64,000 bases of DNA from Kangiella profundi. Its GTDB lineage: Bacteria; Pseudomonadota; Gammaproteobacteria; Enterobacterales; Kangiellaceae. This document shows, piece by piece, positions 28,051-36,956 of the stretch. The notes below the pieces were generated by a model, which saw only the letters and a list, made by a program, of their open reading frames with translations, did no database searches and was not told the origin of the DNA. The stretch's first letter is position 1. The number at the start of each line of letters is the position of its first letter. The stretch is from the NCBI RefSeq assembly GCF_002838765.1, contig NZ_CP025120.1:682001-746000 (forward strand). Direction: 5' to 3'. The translations under genes were made by a program, and so were the position numbers.

Positions 28051-28881
28051 CTAATCTAAAAATAGATCTTGCTTAATGCGATCTTCATAGTCTGTGTTGT
28101 AAGCATACTGACTAAAATCAGTGACCTTGGCGGCTTTTAAAACCTGCTCATCAATCAGCCATAAACCGGTGTAATTCGTACTTGGATGAGTGAGAACGAC
28201 ATAGGCTGCATCAGCCATGATTTCGGGCTTACGCGCATAGTTCAGGGTTTCTTTGCTACCTACAGCAAACTCTATGGCAGCTGTAGCGATATAGGTTTCT
28301 GGCCAAAGTGTATTCACTGCAATTCCATAGGGTTTAAACTCTTCAGCGATACCGCGACTTAGTATGCTCATGCCGTATTTTGACAAGCTGTAAGGGCTGT
28401 AATCTTTAAGCCACTTAACATCAAGATTGACCGGTGGCGATAAACTCAAAATATGTGGATTATCTGATTTTTTTAGGTAGGGTAGGGCATAGTGAGCGAA
28501 GCAATAAACTGCACGCGAATTGATTTGCTGCATCAAGTCGTAACGTTTTGGAGATGTGCTTTCAACATTAGTTAAACTAATGGCCCCTGCGTTGTTAATT
28601 ACAGCATCAATGCGTCCAAACTGCTCACCGAGTTGATCACAAAGTTTCTTTATCGCAAGTTCTTTTCTGACATCCAACTGTACTGGAATGGCCTTTCCGC
28701 CAGCTGCTTCAACTTCTTTGGCAACCGTGTGGATTGTGCCGGGAAGTTTAGGGTGAGGTTGATCGGATTTTGCTGCGATGACAATAGTGGCTCCTTCCTG
28801 AGCAAAACGAATAGCCATAGCACGGCCAATGCCACGACTCGCTCCTGTTATAATGATGACTCTGTCTTTTAGGCTAGGCAT
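28051..28881 (-). CDS. Short-chain dehydrogenase/reductase (HSDL2-like)
   Basis: 276 residues. It has the NAD(P)-binding TGASRGIG, NNAG at the fourth strand and the catalytic YSLSK. The PLNLDVKWLK-like region (here SPPVNLDVKWLKDYSPYSLSK) and TGLWLIDE resemble the bacterial HSDL2-like SDR group. The substrate is not predictable. Its start overlaps the stop of the upstream glutathione peroxidase by 8 bases, so the two are translationally coupled. Confidence 0.85.
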   Translation of the reverse strand: MPSLKDRVIIITGASRGIGRAMAIRFAQEGATIVIAAKSDQPHPKLPGTIHTVAKEVEAAGGKAIPVQLDVRKELAIKKLCDQLGEQFGRIDAVINNAGAISLTNVESTSPKRYDLMQQINSRAVYCFAHYALPYLKKSDNPHILSLSPPVNLDVKWLKDYSPYSLSKYGMSILSRGIAEEFKPYGIAVNTLWPETYIATAAIEFAVGSKETLNYARKPEIMADAAYVVLTHPSTNYTGLWLIDEQVLKAAKVTDFSQYAYNTDYEDRIKQDLFLD

Positions 28882-29359
28882 CGAGTGCTTCCTTTATAGG
28901 TTTTTCTAATGCTTCTGGTTTGGTGGCAGTGGCAAAACGTGTGATGACTTTACCGTCCTTGCCAACCAGGAATTTGGTAAAATTCCACTTGATGCCTTTA
29001 CTACCAAGCAGCCCAGGTGCCTCGTTTTTTAGGTAGTCAAAAAGTGGATGGGCGTTGTCGCCATTGACGTCAACTTTTTTAAACAAAGGAAAGTTGATAT
29101 TAAAGTTAAGATCGCAGAACTGTTTAATCTCTTCATCACTGCCTTTTTCCTGATTATTAAACTGATTGCAAGGAAAGGCCAAAACTTCAAAGCCCTGATC
29201 TTTATATTCGTCATAGAGCTTTTGTAGCCCTTCGTATTGTGGAGTAAAGCCACAGGCACTAGCAGTATTTACAATCAGTAACACTTTTCCTTTGTACTGT
29301 TCCAGTGAAACCTCCTGGCCATTGTTCAAAACGGCGGAGTATTCGTATATGGTATTCAT
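28874..29359 (-). CDS. Glutathione peroxidase, cysteine form
   Basis: 161 residues. The peroxidatic Cys36 lies in NTASACGFTPQY, followed by LAFPCNQFNNQE and the KWNFTKFLVGKDG motif of glutathione/thioredoxin peroxidases. It reduces hydroperoxides in the cytoplasm, probably with thioredoxin. The start is ATG 29359, with GAGGA about six bases upstream; the longer frame to 29446 overlaps the promoter of the divergent M28 gene. It is coupled to the SDR gene that follows. Confidence 0.92.
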   Translation of the reverse strand: MNTIYEYSAVLNNGQEVSLEQYKGKVLLIVNTASACGFTPQYEGLQKLYDEYKDQGFEVLAFPCNQFNNQEKGSDEEIKQFCDLNFNINFPLFKKVDVNGDNAHPLFDYLKNEAPGLLGSKGIKWNFTKFLVGKDGKVITRFATATKPEALEKPIKEALDA

Positions 29360-29463
29360 CTTTTGTCCTCGATTGGCATAGCTCAATAGACTATTAAAAC
29401 ACTCTAGCGATGACTGGTCTGCTCTGTCAATCGAAACCGTTAACAAGACTCATAGGTAACAAG

Positions 29464-30858
29464 ATGAAGGCATTAATTGGTTTATCGGCTTGCTTGTTGG
29501 TGGGGGCTTCTGCTTTTGCACAAGTACCAACTATTGATGATAAGCATTTGAAAATTGCGGCAGAATTACGTGATGAGGCTTTAAAAAGCTCCATTGGTTA
29601 TGAGGTGGTTGAGTCATTGACCACTGAGGTTGGCCCGCGCATGGCAGGTACGCCAGGTGATGCAGCTGCCGTGAAATGGGGCGTTGCTAAGTTACAGGAG
29701 TTAGGCTTTGATAAGGTTTGGACTGAACCAGTTACTTTCCCAACCTGGAAACGTGGTAGTGAGAAAGCAGAAGTTGTGGCTCCTTATCCTCAACCACTAG
29801 TAATTACTGCACTTGGGTTTAGTGTTGGAACACCTGAGGGCGGCTTGTCTGCAGAAATTATTGAGTTCGACACTCTGGAAGATTTAATTAATGCCCCTGA
29901 AGGCATTGCCGAAGGAAAAATTGTTTTCATCAAGAATCGTATGAAGCGTGCTCGTGATGGCTCAGGCTATGGTCCTGCGGTATCAGCTCGTGGCCGTGGC
30001 GCAGTTGAAGCTGCGAAAAAAGGTGCAGTTGCAATTATGATCCGCTCGATTGGCACTGACAGTCATCGTATGGCTCATACCGGTATGATGCGCTACGAAG
30101 AGGGCGTTAAGAGAATTCCTGCGGCGGCTTTATCTGCTCCAGATGCAGATTTGCTGGAGAACATGATTCGTCGTGGCAAACCTGTGACTGTTAAGCTTGA
30201 AATTGAGGCTGAAGATGGTCCGGATTACACGTCGCAGAATGTGATTGGCGAAATTCGCGGCTCCGAAAAGCCTGACGAGTATATTATTTTAGGGGCTCAT
30301 CTGGACTCATGGGATTTAGGCACTGGAGCGCTTGATGATGGTGCTGGAATAGGTATTACAGTTGCGGCAGCAGAGTTGATAGCTCGATTACCAGAGCGTC
30401 CTAAGCGTTCCATACGCGTCATCATGTTTGCTAACGAGGAGCAAGGCCTTGTCGGCGGAAAAGCTTATGCAGAAGCCCATAAAGATGAATTGACCAGAAT
30501 TATCACTGCTGCTGAGTCTGACTTTGGTGCAGGCAAAATCTGGCGTTTAGATTCGCGAGTAAAGCAAGAAGCTATTCCAGTTGTTGAGAAGATGGCAAAA
30601 ATCATGGAGCCTTTAGGGATTAGCTATGGCAATAATCGTGCTGGTGGCGGGCCTGATCTTATCCCATTGCGTGGTTATGGTATTTCCGTGTTCTCATTAC
30701 GTCAGGATGGCACTGATTATTTTGATTATCACCATACCCCTGATGATACTTTTGACAAAATTGAAAAAGAATCCTTGGATCAGAATACTGCGGCGTATGT
30801 TGTTCTTGCTTACATAGCTGCGCAGATGGAAGGTGATTTTGGGTTTGGTATTGAGTAA
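29464..30858 (+). CDS. M28 family zinc peptidase, secreted
   Basis: 464 residues. The signal peptide is MKALIGLSACLLVGASAFAQ. Zinc ligands are seen in LGAHLDSWDLGTGALDDGAG and in NEEQGLVG, the M28 aminopeptidase/carboxypeptidase layout; a PA-like inserted domain lies between (RDGSGYGPAVSARGRGAVEA). It probably releases amino acids in the periplasm or outside. ATG 29464 is preferred (AGGTAAC just upstream) over the in-frame ATG 29410, which would hide the signal peptide. Confidence 0.9.
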   Translation: MKALIGLSACLLVGASAFAQVPTIDDKHLKIAAELRDEALKSSIGYEVVESLTTEVGPRMAGTPGDAAAVKWGVAKLQELGFDKVWTEPVTFPTWKRGSEKAEVVAPYPQPLVITALGFSVGTPEGGLSAEIIEFDTLEDLINAPEGIAEGKIVFIKNRMKRARDGSGYGPAVSARGRGAVEAAKKGAVAIMIRSIGTDSHRMAHTGMMRYEEGVKRIPAAALSAPDADLLENMIRRGKPVTVKLEIEAEDGPDYTSQNVIGEIRGSEKPDEYIILGAHLDSWDLGTGALDDGAGIGITVAAAELIARLPERPKRSIRVIMFANEEQGLVGGKAYAEAHKDELTRIITAAESDFGAGKIWRLDSRVKQEAIPVVEKMAKIMEPLGISYGNNRAGGGPDLIPLRGYGISVFSLRQDGTDYFDYHHTPDDTFDKIEKESLDQNTAAYVVLAYIAAQMEGDFGFGIE

Positions 30859-30881
30859 GCCCTGATATTAAAATCTAGATT

Positions 30882-30916
30882 GCAAAAGGCGCGTCATATA
30901 CGCGTCTTTTGTTTTT
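30882..30916 (+). terminator. Terminator after the M28 gene
   Basis: CAAAAGGCGCGT, CATAT-containing loop and ACGCGTCTTTTG followed by T5. It isolates the M28 gene from the antiporter operon. Confidence 0.8.
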
Positions 30917-31149
30917 CTGCTGATTGTTTTTTATCCAATTTGTTAAAAAGTGTAAAAAAATCCAGTTTTCTTACTACTTATTTATGTAGTTTATTGAACG
31001 ATAATTTTACCTAATACCTCGCATGAGCTTAGCTTGCGCGGGTATTTGGGGGTTGCTACAATCGATTGGATTTTATGACTTGAGCCGATACTACATCGGC
31101 GAGAGCTTAGGTTTGAAACTTCATACTAGCTCTACTAAGTGGATTGTTA

Positions 31150-31635
31150 ATGACGATTAAAAGTTCTCGCTACACCATAAGTTTGATCATTGTATTGTCA
31201 CTGATCTGGATCGGTAACTCAGGCTTTTATAATGCCATGTTGTTATCGTTTGGAGCAGTGTCTGTATTATTCGTTGTGTTTGTGGCACATCGATTGAACA
31301 TCGTTGATGAAGAATCTCAGCCACTGCAAATCAGTCGAAGAATTTTTGCTTACTGGATGTGGTTGTTAAAAGAAATTGTTCAATCCAATATTCAAGTCAT
31401 TAAGCGGATCTGGTCAGGTCCAAAGTCGATCAGCCCGGTTGTCATGCAACTTAAAATGAGCCAGCAGACAGATATGGGGAAAACCATTTACGGTAACTCC
31501 GTTACCTTAACCCCGGGCACCGTCACTCTGGACATCGAAGATGATGTGATGACGGTTTATGCACTGACTTATGATTCGATTCAATATCTGCAAGGCGGAG
31601 AAATGGATCGAAGAGTTAAGCGACTGGAGGACTAA
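31150..31635 (+). CDS. mnhE: Mrp Na+/H+ antiporter subunit E
   Basis: 161 residues. N-terminal membrane helices (about 8-50) and a conserved soluble tail with GNSVTLTPGTVTLDIEDD, the MnhE/MrpE signature. It is an assembly or stability subunit of the multisubunit monovalent cation/proton antiporter. ATG 31150 is preferred over TTG 31144. It is first in the operon and its stop overlaps the mnhF start (TAATG). Confidence 0.92.
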   Translation: MTIKSSRYTISLIIVLSLIWIGNSGFYNAMLLSFGAVSVLFVVFVAHRLNIVDEESQPLQISRRIFAYWMWLLKEIVQSNIQVIKRIWSGPKSISPVVMQLKMSQQTDMGKTIYGNSVTLTPGTVTLDIEDDVMTVYALTYDSIQYLQGGEMDRRVKRLED

Positions 31636-31910
31636 TGTTTTTAGCTGCTGCAATTGCACTCATGGTTGCCATGATGCTCGCTATAGTGCGCGCATTCATT
31701 GGGCCTACACTTTATGACCGAATTTTAGCGGTGAATCTTTTCGGTACCAAGACCGTATTATTTATTGCCGTTCTAGGCTATCTGATGGGTCGCCCCGAAT
31801 TTCTTGATATTGCACTGGTATACGCGCTGATCAACTTCATTACCGTGATTGGCGTACTTCGCTTTTTTGAATACAAGCGTACGGTTAATGATTCGAAGGA
31901 GAAGGCGTAA
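31635..31910 (+). CDS. mnhF: Mrp Na+/H+ antiporter subunit F
   Basis: 91 residues with three membrane helices. The pattern RAFIGPTLYDRILAVNLFGTKTV, here split by the helix loop, is typical of MnhF. Start and stop overlap both neighbours by one base. Confidence 0.92.
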   Translation: MFLAAAIALMVAMMLAIVRAFIGPTLYDRILAVNLFGTKTVLFIAVLGYLMGRPEFLDIALVYALINFITVIGVLRFFEYKRTVNDSKEKA

Positions 31911-32287
31911 TGGCTATTTTTCTTGATGTAGTCAGCTGGGCGCTTTTGATTCTTGGCGGCTTCATGTGTTTTTCTGGAGCGGTCGGTATCCACAGATTTC
32001 CGGATTTCTTTAGTCGTATGCACGCTGCTGGTGTGACTGATACATTAGGTAGCTCGTTAATTCTTATTGGTCTTATGCTACAAACCGGTTGGCAAGCCAC
32101 TGTGCTGGTAAAGCTGACTTTGATTTTCCTGTTTATTTTATTGACCAGTCCGACGGCCAGCCATGCGTTGGCAAAAGCGGCATTACATGGTGGTTTACGA
32201 CCCAAGTTAGGCAAGCTGGAAGTCAGCGATGAGATTCCTGAAAAGTTTGGCAAGCCTCGTTCTGAATCAGTTAATAATCAATTGTAA
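31910..32287 (+). CDS. mnhG: Mrp Na+/H+ antiporter subunit G
   Basis: 125 residues with three membrane helices. GAVGIHRFPDFFSRMHAAGV and DTLGSSLILIGL are MnhG signatures, and LTSPTASHALAKAA follows. The charged tail is cytoplasmic. The following gene begins about 18 bases downstream behind AAGGAG. Confidence 0.93.
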   Translation: MAIFLDVVSWALLILGGFMCFSGAVGIHRFPDFFSRMHAAGVTDTLGSSLILIGLMLQTGWQATVLVKLTLIFLFILLTSPTASHALAKAALHGGLRPKLGKLEVSDEIPEKFGKPRSESVNNQL

Positions 32288-32305
32288 GTCATTAAGGAGC
32301 TAGTC

Positions 32306-33295
32306 ATCGAGATTACCATTAATGTCATCCTGTTAGCATTGTTAACGCTTACGGCATTATCTTTGGCTTTCACCAAAGATTTGTTTGCCTCAGTCATGCT
32401 GATGGGTGTTTATAGCTTATTATCAGCAAGCTTCTTTGTGCTGATGGATGCTGTAGACGTTGCTTTTACAGAAGCTGCTGTAGGTGCTGGTATTTCAACA
32501 ATTCTAATGTTGACCGTCTTAGCAATGGCTGGGCGATTTGAAAATCGCGCTTTGCATCATCCGCGGATTGCATTATTTGTAGTTATAGGCACAGGTATTA
32601 TGTTGGTATTCGGTACCTTTGATATGCCAGCCTTTGGTGATGTTAATGCCCCTGTTCAAACACACGTTGCCCCGCATTACATACAGCAATCTGGTGCTGA
32701 AATTGATATTCCAAATATTGTGACTTCAGTGCTTGCCAGTTATCGTGGGTTCGATACCTTTGGTGAAGTAGTAGTGGTCTTTACCGCGGTGATTGGAGTA
32801 CTTGCTTTATTGGAGATGAAGTCTGAAGAAGTTCAAAATTCGGTGGCTCCAGCGCCGATGTATCAACATAAGATTTTGCGTATTGTCGGTAAGATTCTGA
32901 TTCCACCGATTATGCTGTTTGCCCTTTACGTTCAGTTCCATGGTGAGTATGGGCCTGGCGGTGGCTTCCAGGCTGGTGTTATTTTTTCTGCCGCGATTAT
33001 CTTGCATGCCATATTATTTGGGGTTGAAACAACGGCAAAAGCAATTTCATTACCTTTTGTAAAAGTACTGGCTGCCCTTGGTGTTCTCATTTATGGAAGC
33101 GTTGGAATTGTGGCAATGCTAAATGGCGGCCGTTTCCTTGAATACAACGCGTTAGTAGAAAACGATATTACTGGGCAACATGTTGGCATTATCGTTATTG
33201 AGCTCGGGGTTGGTATAACTGTAGCAACCGCGATGATGGTCATCTTCCTGACGTTTGCTCGTCGAGTTGGCAAAACCAACGGAGAAAACGCATGA
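32306..33295 (+). CDS. mnhB: Fused DUF4040 (MnhA C-terminal)-MnhB antiporter subunit, probable AUC start
   Basis: About 329 residues. The first part (SVMLMGVYSLLSASFFVLMD, then VDVAFTEAAVGAGI) is the DUF4040/MbhD module found at the C-terminus of MrpA, and the second part (PPIMLFALYVQFHGEYGPGG, GFQAGVIFSAA) is MnhB. The frame is open back to 32288 and contains no ATG or GTG near the start. AAGGAG at 32294-32299 sits six bases before ATC at 32306, giving a natural N-terminus (IEITINVILLAL), so translation probably begins at AUC. The first standard start is TTG 32339, with no Shine-Dalgarno, and would cut the first membrane helix. Confidence 0.88.
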   Translation: MEITINVILLALLTLTALSLAFTKDLFASVMLMGVYSLLSASFFVLMDAVDVAFTEAAVGAGISTILMLTVLAMAGRFENRALHHPRIALFVVIGTGIMLVFGTFDMPAFGDVNAPVQTHVAPHYIQQSGAEIDIPNIVTSVLASYRGFDTFGEVVVVFTAVIGVLALLEMKSEEVQNSVAPAPMYQHKILRIVGKILIPPIMLFALYVQFHGEYGPGGGFQAGVIFSAAIILHAILFGVETTAKAISLPFVKVLAALGVLIYGSVGIVAMLNGGRFLEYNALVENDITGQHVGIIVIELGVGITVATAMMVIFLTFARRVGKTNGENA

Positions 33296-33660
33296 ATTTT
33301 CTAGAGCAATATAACTACTGGATTGTCATCATCCTGATGATGAGTGGTTTCTATATCGTAATCGCTCATGGCAACCTGATTAAGAAGTTAATTGGTCTCA
33401 CTGTTTTCCAGACTTCTGTATTCATTATGTATATCAGTATGAGTAAGGTGACTGGTGGTACTGCTCCAATCCTGAGCGAAGCATATAAGGTATACAGTAA
33501 TCCATTACCTCATGTTCTCATCCTGACAGCTATCGTGGTTGGCGTTGCAACAACGGCTTTGGGTCTAGCACTGGCAGTGCGTATTAAAGAAGCTTACGGC
33601 TCAGTCGAAGAGGATGTCATACAAGAAAAAGACTTGCAGCAAGAGGGTTCTCAAGAGTGA
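33292..33660 (+). CDS. mnhC: Mrp Na+/H+ antiporter subunit C
   Basis: 122 residues, three membrane helices, NuoK-like. NLIKKLIGLTVFQTSVFIMY, then a VTGGTAPIL loop and PHVLILTAIVVGVATTALGL. It overlaps the previous gene by 4 bases (ATGA) and the next by the stop. Confidence 0.94.
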   Translation: MNFLEQYNYWIVIILMMSGFYIVIAHGNLIKKLIGLTVFQTSVFIMYISMSKVTGGTAPILSEAYKVYSNPLPHVLILTAIVVGVATTALGLALAVRIKEAYGSVEEDVIQEKDLQQEGSQE

Positions 33661-35135
33661 TTGATCATCTTCCCATTCTGCAAGTAATTGTTCCATTACT
33701 TGCAGCTCCAATATGTTTGATTTTAAGAGAAGCGCAGCTGGTTCGCTGGTTTACTTTAATTGCCAGTCTGTTCGCTTTTATTATCAGCGTGCTTTTATTA
33801 CAACAAGTTCAGACTCATGGCACTTTGATATATTCATTGGGCGGATGGGATGCGCCGATTGGTATTGAGTACCGAATTGATGAACTTAATGCGTATTTGC
33901 TGATTCTTGTAACATCCATCAGCTCAGTTGCGTTATTGGCAGCAGGAACGAGCCTGCAAAAAGAATTAACCGAGCGCAAAGAACTTTATTTTCATGTTGC
34001 CTACCTGTTATGTCTGGCAGGGTTATTGGGCATATTGACTACGGGTGATGCGTTTAATGTTTTTGTCTTCCTTGAGATATCATCGTTAGCTTCCTATACC
34101 TTGATTGCAATGGGACGGGATCGTCGTTCCCTATGGGCTTCTTATCAATACCTGATTATGGGCACCATTGGTGCGACCTTTATTCTGATTGGTATCGGCA
34201 TGATGTATATGATGACCGGTACGCTCAATATGTATGACCTTGCAGAACGCCTGCCAGAAGTTCAGCAAACCAAAACCGTCTTTACGGCATTTGCTTTCTT
34301 CATGGTTGGTGTCTGTTTAAAACTGGCATTGTTCCCATTGCATTTATGGTTGCCAAATGCCTATGCCTATGCGCCATCCATCGCAACTGTTTTTCTTGCT
34401 GCCACAGCAACAAAAGTTGCGATTTATGTATTGCTTAGATTTATTTTCAGTGTCTATGGCTTTGAGTTTTCTTTCTCGCACTTGCCGCTGAAGGAAATAC
34501 TGGTTGCACTGGGGCTGATGGGAATCTTTGCTGCTTCAATTGTGGCGATTTATCAAAATAACATTAAGCGTCTATTTGCTTATTCCAGTGTCGCCCAGAT
34601 TGGTTACATGATTTTAGGCTTGGGCATCGGTTCGAAAACAGGCCTGGTTGCAACCCTGCTACACCTTTTCAATCATGCGTTAATGAAAGGTGCAATTTTC
34701 CTTGCTCTGGCTGGTGTGGTTTATCGTGTAGGTAGCGTCAATATTAAAGCTTTCGCAGGTCTCGGAAAACAGATGCCGTGGACAATGGCGGCAATTGTTG
34801 TGGGTGGCTTAAGTTTAATCGGCGTTCCGCTTACAGTTGGTTTTGTCAGTAAGTGGTATCTGGTGCTAGCGCTGCTGGAGTCAAATTGGTGGCCAATCGC
34901 CATTCTGGTACTTGTCGGCTCTTTATTAGCAGTGATTTATGTTTGGCGTCTCGTTGAAGCGGCTTACTTCCGCCCGGCATTGCAAGACAGTGCTCCTTAT
35001 AAGGAAGCACCGCTAATGATATTGATACCAACCTGGATTCTGGTGCTGGCTAATATTTATTTCGGTATTGATACCAGCTTCACGGTTGGCTTGTCTGAGC
35101 AAATTGCCGTTAGCTTATTCGGGGTGAACAAATGA
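33657..35135 (+). CDS. mnhD: Mrp antiporter proton-channel subunit D, first copy
   Basis: 492 residues with about 14 membrane helices, ND2/ND4/ND5 (NuoN-like) family. It has the conserved lysine/glutamate helices, for example FVFLEISSLASYTLIA, and the KLALFPLHLWLPNAYAYAPS region; FNHALMKGAIFLALAG follows. It translocates protons or sodium. GTG 33657 overlaps the mnhC stop. It is the first of three such subunits in the operon. Confidence 0.93.
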   Translation: MIDHLPILQVIVPLLAAPICLILREAQLVRWFTLIASLFAFIISVLLLQQVQTHGTLIYSLGGWDAPIGIEYRIDELNAYLLILVTSISSVALLAAGTSLQKELTERKELYFHVAYLLCLAGLLGILTTGDAFNVFVFLEISSLASYTLIAMGRDRRSLWASYQYLIMGTIGATFILIGIGMMYMMTGTLNMYDLAERLPEVQQTKTVFTAFAFFMVGVCLKLALFPLHLWLPNAYAYAPSIATVFLAATATKVAIYVLLRFIFSVYGFEFSFSHLPLKEILVALGLMGIFAASIVAIYQNNIKRLFAYSSVAQIGYMILGLGIGSKTGLVATLLHLFNHALMKGAIFLALAGVVYRVGSVNIKAFAGLGKQMPWTMAAIVVGGLSLIGVPLTVGFVSKWYLVLALLESNWWPIAILVLVGSLLAVIYVWRLVEAAYFRPALQDSAPYKEAPLMILIPTWILVLANIYFGIDTSFTVGLSEQIAVSLFGVNK

Positions 35136-36622
35136 TTGAGCAGACTTTATTAATGCAACTCATCATCATTTTGCCTCTACTGGCGATACCGGGAATTATT
35201 GCGTTCGGTAAATGGCCAAACTTGCGAGAAGCTGTCACCTTAATTGCCGGTGGTTTGCTACTGGTTGCGGTTATCGTATTTTATCAGGGCTTTGATGCTG
35301 GTCAGGCAGCTTATGTGAAATGGCTTGAGTTACTTCCTGGTCTTGATATTGCATTTAGAGCAGAACCACTTGGAGTTCTTTTCTCACTCGTAGCTGGCTC
35401 ATTATGGGTTGTGACTTCGATTTATGCTATTGGTTATATGCGTGGTCATGGCGAAGTAAATCAAACCCGCTTTTATGCCTGCTTTGCAGTGGCTATCTCT
35501 GCGGTTATGGGACTGGCCTTTGCCGATAACCTGTTCACCTTGTTTGTTTTCTATGAAGTATTGACTCTGTCCACTTATCCTCTGGTGACTCATGCTGGAA
35601 CTGATAAGGCGAAGCAGGGCGGTCGTACTTACTTATCGATATTGCTTGCAACTTCTATTGGTTTCCTATTACTAGCAGTGGTAGGCACCTGGTGGCAGGC
35701 AGGTACGCTGACCTTTAGCGAAGGCGGTGTGTTTGATGAGAATACATCAATTGTTGCAGCAAGCGTTTTGCTGGTGCTGTTTATATTCGGTATCGGCAAA
35801 GCGGCCATCATGCCGTTCCATCGATGGCTGCCAGCGGCAATGGTTGCGCCAACCCCAGTCAGTGCATTATTGCATGCAGTAGCGGTTGTTAAAGCCGGTG
35901 TTTTTACGGTGTTAAAGGTTTGTGTTTATATCTTTGGTATCGACCTGCTACGTGATATTCCTGCTACACAGTGGTTGCTATATTTGGCTGCAGCTTCAGT
36001 CTTGTTGGCTTCCTTGGTTGCCATGCGTCAGGATAATCTCAAGAAGCGATTGGCTTATTCGACGGTGAGCCAGTTAGGCTACATCACTATCGGAGCCTTA
36101 CTGGCTTCGCAGGCAGGTATTCTTGGCGGTGCGCTGCATATCGTTGCTCATGCATTCGGAAAAATTACATTATTCTTCTGCGCGGGTGCCATCATGGTTG
36201 CAGCGCACAAGACCGAGATAAGCGATATGCGTGGATTAGGTAAAGCGATGCCAATTACCATGATTGCTTTCTTTATTGGTAGTTTAAGCATTATTGGTTT
36301 ACCGCCTGCTGCGGGAGTCTGGAGCAAATGGTATTTATTGATGGGGACTTTGGATACACATCAGTGGGTAGTGATGTCGGTATTGATGTTGAGCTCGTTG
36401 CTAAACATTGCCTATCTGCTACCCATACCACTGAGAGCTTTCTTCCCAGGTACTGGCCAGGTTGTAAAGGTCGAGCGTTCAGCGATTAAAGAGGCTCCGT
36501 TGCCCTCGTTGATTGCACTTTCAATCACAGCCTTGATGACAATGGTTCTTTTCTTCTGGCCCGATATTTTTTATGAGCTTGCTGCATCTTTAGCAGGTTT
36601 ATCCGGAGGTGTTAATGGCTAA
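35132..36622 (+). CDS. Mrp antiporter proton-channel subunit D-like, second copy
   Basis: 496 residues, complex I-type antiporter family. It shows FVFYEVLTLSTYPLVTHAGT, the KAAIMPFHRWLPAAMVAPTP loop and HIVAHAFGKITLFFCAGA. It overlaps the first copy by 4 bases. It is closer to MrpA/ND5-type or MrpD than can be resolved by eye; assigned as an antiporter channel subunit only. Confidence 0.9.
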   Translation: MIEQTLLMQLIIILPLLAIPGIIAFGKWPNLREAVTLIAGGLLLVAVIVFYQGFDAGQAAYVKWLELLPGLDIAFRAEPLGVLFSLVAGSLWVVTSIYAIGYMRGHGEVNQTRFYACFAVAISAVMGLAFADNLFTLFVFYEVLTLSTYPLVTHAGTDKAKQGGRTYLSILLATSIGFLLLAVVGTWWQAGTLTFSEGGVFDENTSIVAASVLLVLFIFGIGKAAIMPFHRWLPAAMVAPTPVSALLHAVAVVKAGVFTVLKVCVYIFGIDLLRDIPATQWLLYLAAASVLLASLVAMRQDNLKKRLAYSTVSQLGYITIGALLASQAGILGGALHIVAHAFGKITLFFCAGAIMVAAHKTEISDMRGLGKAMPITMIAFFIGSLSIIGLPPAAGVWSKWYLLMGTLDTHQWVVMSVLMLSSLLNIAYLLPIPLRAFFPGTGQVVKVERSAIKEAPLPSLIALSITALMTMVLFFWPDIFYELAASLAGLSGGVNG

Positions 36623-36956
36623 GCAAAATAATACTGAAAAGCAGTATTTATTTGATAACCCGAAAAACATTAAACGCCTTTTATACATCGTTTATGCATG
36701 CTGTATTTTATTGGTGTTACTAGATTTTGTGATTCATCGTCACGTTTATCACTCGTGGGAGTCTTTATTTGGCTTCTATGCAATTTATGGTTTTATTGGC
36801 TGTGTGGTGCTGGTATTAATCGCAAAATGGATGCGAACTTTCCTGATGCGTGATGAAGATTATTATGATCGCATGGAGTTAAAGCAGCATAAATCCCCAG
36901 GGCAAACTTCTGAAAAAGAGCTAGATGACAATGCCGGAGGCAAGCATGTGGATTAA
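36615..36956 (+). CDS. Small two-helix membrane protein of the Mrp operon
   Basis: 113 residues. Two membrane helices (about 20-40 and 52-74) separated by a short HRHVYHSWESLFGF loop, then a polar, acidic C-terminus (DEDYYDRMELKQHK, GQTSEKELDDNA). No family name is recognised. ATG 36615 has CGGAGG five bases upstream. It overlaps both neighbours, so it is certainly translated in the operon and probably a structural or assembly partner of the antiporter. Confidence 0.8.
   Translation: MAKQNNTEKQYLFDNPKNIKRLLYIVYACCILLVLLDFVIHRHVYHSWESLFGFYAIYGFIGCVVLVLIAKWMRTFLMRDEDYYDRMELKQHKSPGQTSEKELDDNAGGKHVD

Noticed and set aside
28874..29359. Glutathione peroxidase as a selenoprotein
   Set aside because: The active-site codon is TGC cysteine (NTASACGFTP), not TGA.
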